A model generated the notes under the pieces. That model was given only the letters and a program-made list of their open reading frames with translations. It made no database searches and was not told the origin of the DNA. The translations under genes were made by a program, and so were the position numbers. 64,000 nucleotides of DNA from Thalassospira lucentensis MCCC 1A00383 = DSM 14000. Its GTDB lineage: Bacteria > Pseudomonadota > Alphaproteobacteria > Rhodospirillales > Thalassospiraceae. The DNA is taken from contig NZ_ATWN01000010.1 in NCBI RefSeq assembly GCF_000421265.1, positions 124,001 to 188,000 on the forward strand. The letters run 5' to 3'. This document shows positions 63,508 to 64,000 of this stretch, in pieces; within the stretch, counting starts at the first letter, position 1, and every line of letters begins with the position of its first letter.

Positions 63508-64000
63508 ATGCATACTGCTAAATTCCTGTTTTTATGTACGATTATGACGTTTTGCGTCGGTGCCAGCAGCGGCTTAAGTGTGCGCGCCATGGCGCAAACA
63601 TCTGCGACACCAGACTGGCCAAAAGTCCCGACGGGACCGTTTCACTGGCAGTTACAGGGCGATATTGAGCTGGCGGATGATATCAGGGTTGTTGGCAGTG
63701 ACTTATTTGAAACGTCTGCTGATCAGGTGCGCCAATGGCGCGATGCCGGGGTTTTCCCCATTTGTTATATCAATGTCGGGGCGGTCGAAGACTGGCGCGA
63801 TGATCGGGATCGTTTTCCATCCGATGTGATCGGCAATGCCTATTGGGGCTGGCCGGGGGAGAACTGGCTTGATTTCAGCCGGTTCGAACGGTTTGCCGAT
63901 GTCATGCGCGACCGGTTGGATCTTTGCCGCGATAAGGGGTTTCTGGCGGTTGAGCCTGATAACATCGATGCTTATGAGGCCGATGACAGCAGCAAGGAAA
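63508..64000 (+). CDS. GH114-like secreted protein (partial, runs off the window)
   Basis: The frame opens at ATG 63508, with AAGG eight bases upstream, and continues past the window end, so only 164 residues are visible. A signal peptide (about 1-33, ending near AMAQ) is followed by FHWQLQG, VVGSDLFETSADQVRQW, VFPICYINVGAVEDWRDDRD and GWPGENWLDF, then GFLAVEPDNIDAYE. These match the N-terminal half of the endo-alpha-1,4-polygalactosaminidase-like (GH114) barrel, where the acidic residues on these strands are catalytic. The role, perhaps in exopolysaccharide turnover, is inferred. Confidence 0.8.
   Translation, partial: MHTAKFLFLCTIMTFCVGASSGLSVRAMAQTSATPDWPKVPTGPFHWQLQGDIELADDIRVVGSDLFETSADQVRQWRDAGVFPICYINVGAVEDWRDDRDRFPSDVIGNAYWGWPGENWLDFSRFERFADVMRDRLDLCRDKGFLAVEPDNIDAYEADDSSKE

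Overview
The window looks like a chromosomal segment of a free-living alphaproteobacterium, probably Rhodospirillales and most like marine Thalassospira. This is inferred from gene content and order (olsBA, miaB-phoH-ybeY-corC-lnt-HTH-metK-trmB, rimP-nusA-ylxR-infB-rbfA-truB-rpsO-pnp), alphaproteobacterial regulators (Irr, BioR) and moderate GC with Shine-Dalgarno-led starts. No rRNA, tRNA, CRISPR array, prophage or recognisable transposase was seen.

Layout. 1-1800: ornithine-lipid acyltransferases olsB/olsA. 2000-10700: tRNA modification, ribosome/RNA maturation and envelope genes, then metK behind a SAM-II-like riboswitch, and trmB. 11000-20700: the translation operon from rimP to pnp, with an attenuator-like rimP leader and a long pnp leader hairpin. 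20700-27950: a flavin oxidoreductase, then an iron/redox block: irr with a perfect FNR-type box, rubrerythrin, YciI, and a FecBCD-type iron ABC transporter divergent from a methyltransferase. 28200-33550: OsmC, an acyltransferase-hydrolase fusion, an MFS exporter and a CHAP lipoprotein. 33600-36250: bioB, bioY and the repressor bioR with three BioR boxes. 36250-40250: the Anbu proteasome-like protease with its usual partners (transglutaminase, alpha-E, ATP-grasp). 40350-48900: the corrin-ring cluster cbiX-cobH-cobL-cobI-cbiG/cobJ-cobM, with cobD and a nucleotidyltransferase facing away from it. 48900-52500: heptose genes hldE and gmhA and a degenerate EAL protein. 52500-62450: late cobalamin genes cobT, cobS and cobC, and riboswitch-controlled cobU-cobW-cobN. 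62600-64000: an unknown protein and the start of a GH114-like secreted protein.

How it works together. About a third of the window serves cobalamin. CbiX and a full-length CbiG point to early cobalt insertion, while CobN belongs to the late-insertion (aerobic) chelatase, so the cluster is a mosaic. Control appears at several levels: SAM for metK, B12 for cobUWN, biotin for bioYB, and iron/oxygen for the irr block.

Most novel signals. (1) Two 268-269 bp intergenic elements, 28 kb apart, share conserved loop sequences, but every helix has a different sequence that still pairs, i.e. covariation. I do not recognise this family. (2) A perfect 16-bp parS palindrome lies between cobW and cobN, with a split second copy next to it. 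(3) A SAM-II-like aptamer lies upstream of metK, with a separate hairpin that covers part of the ribosome binding site.
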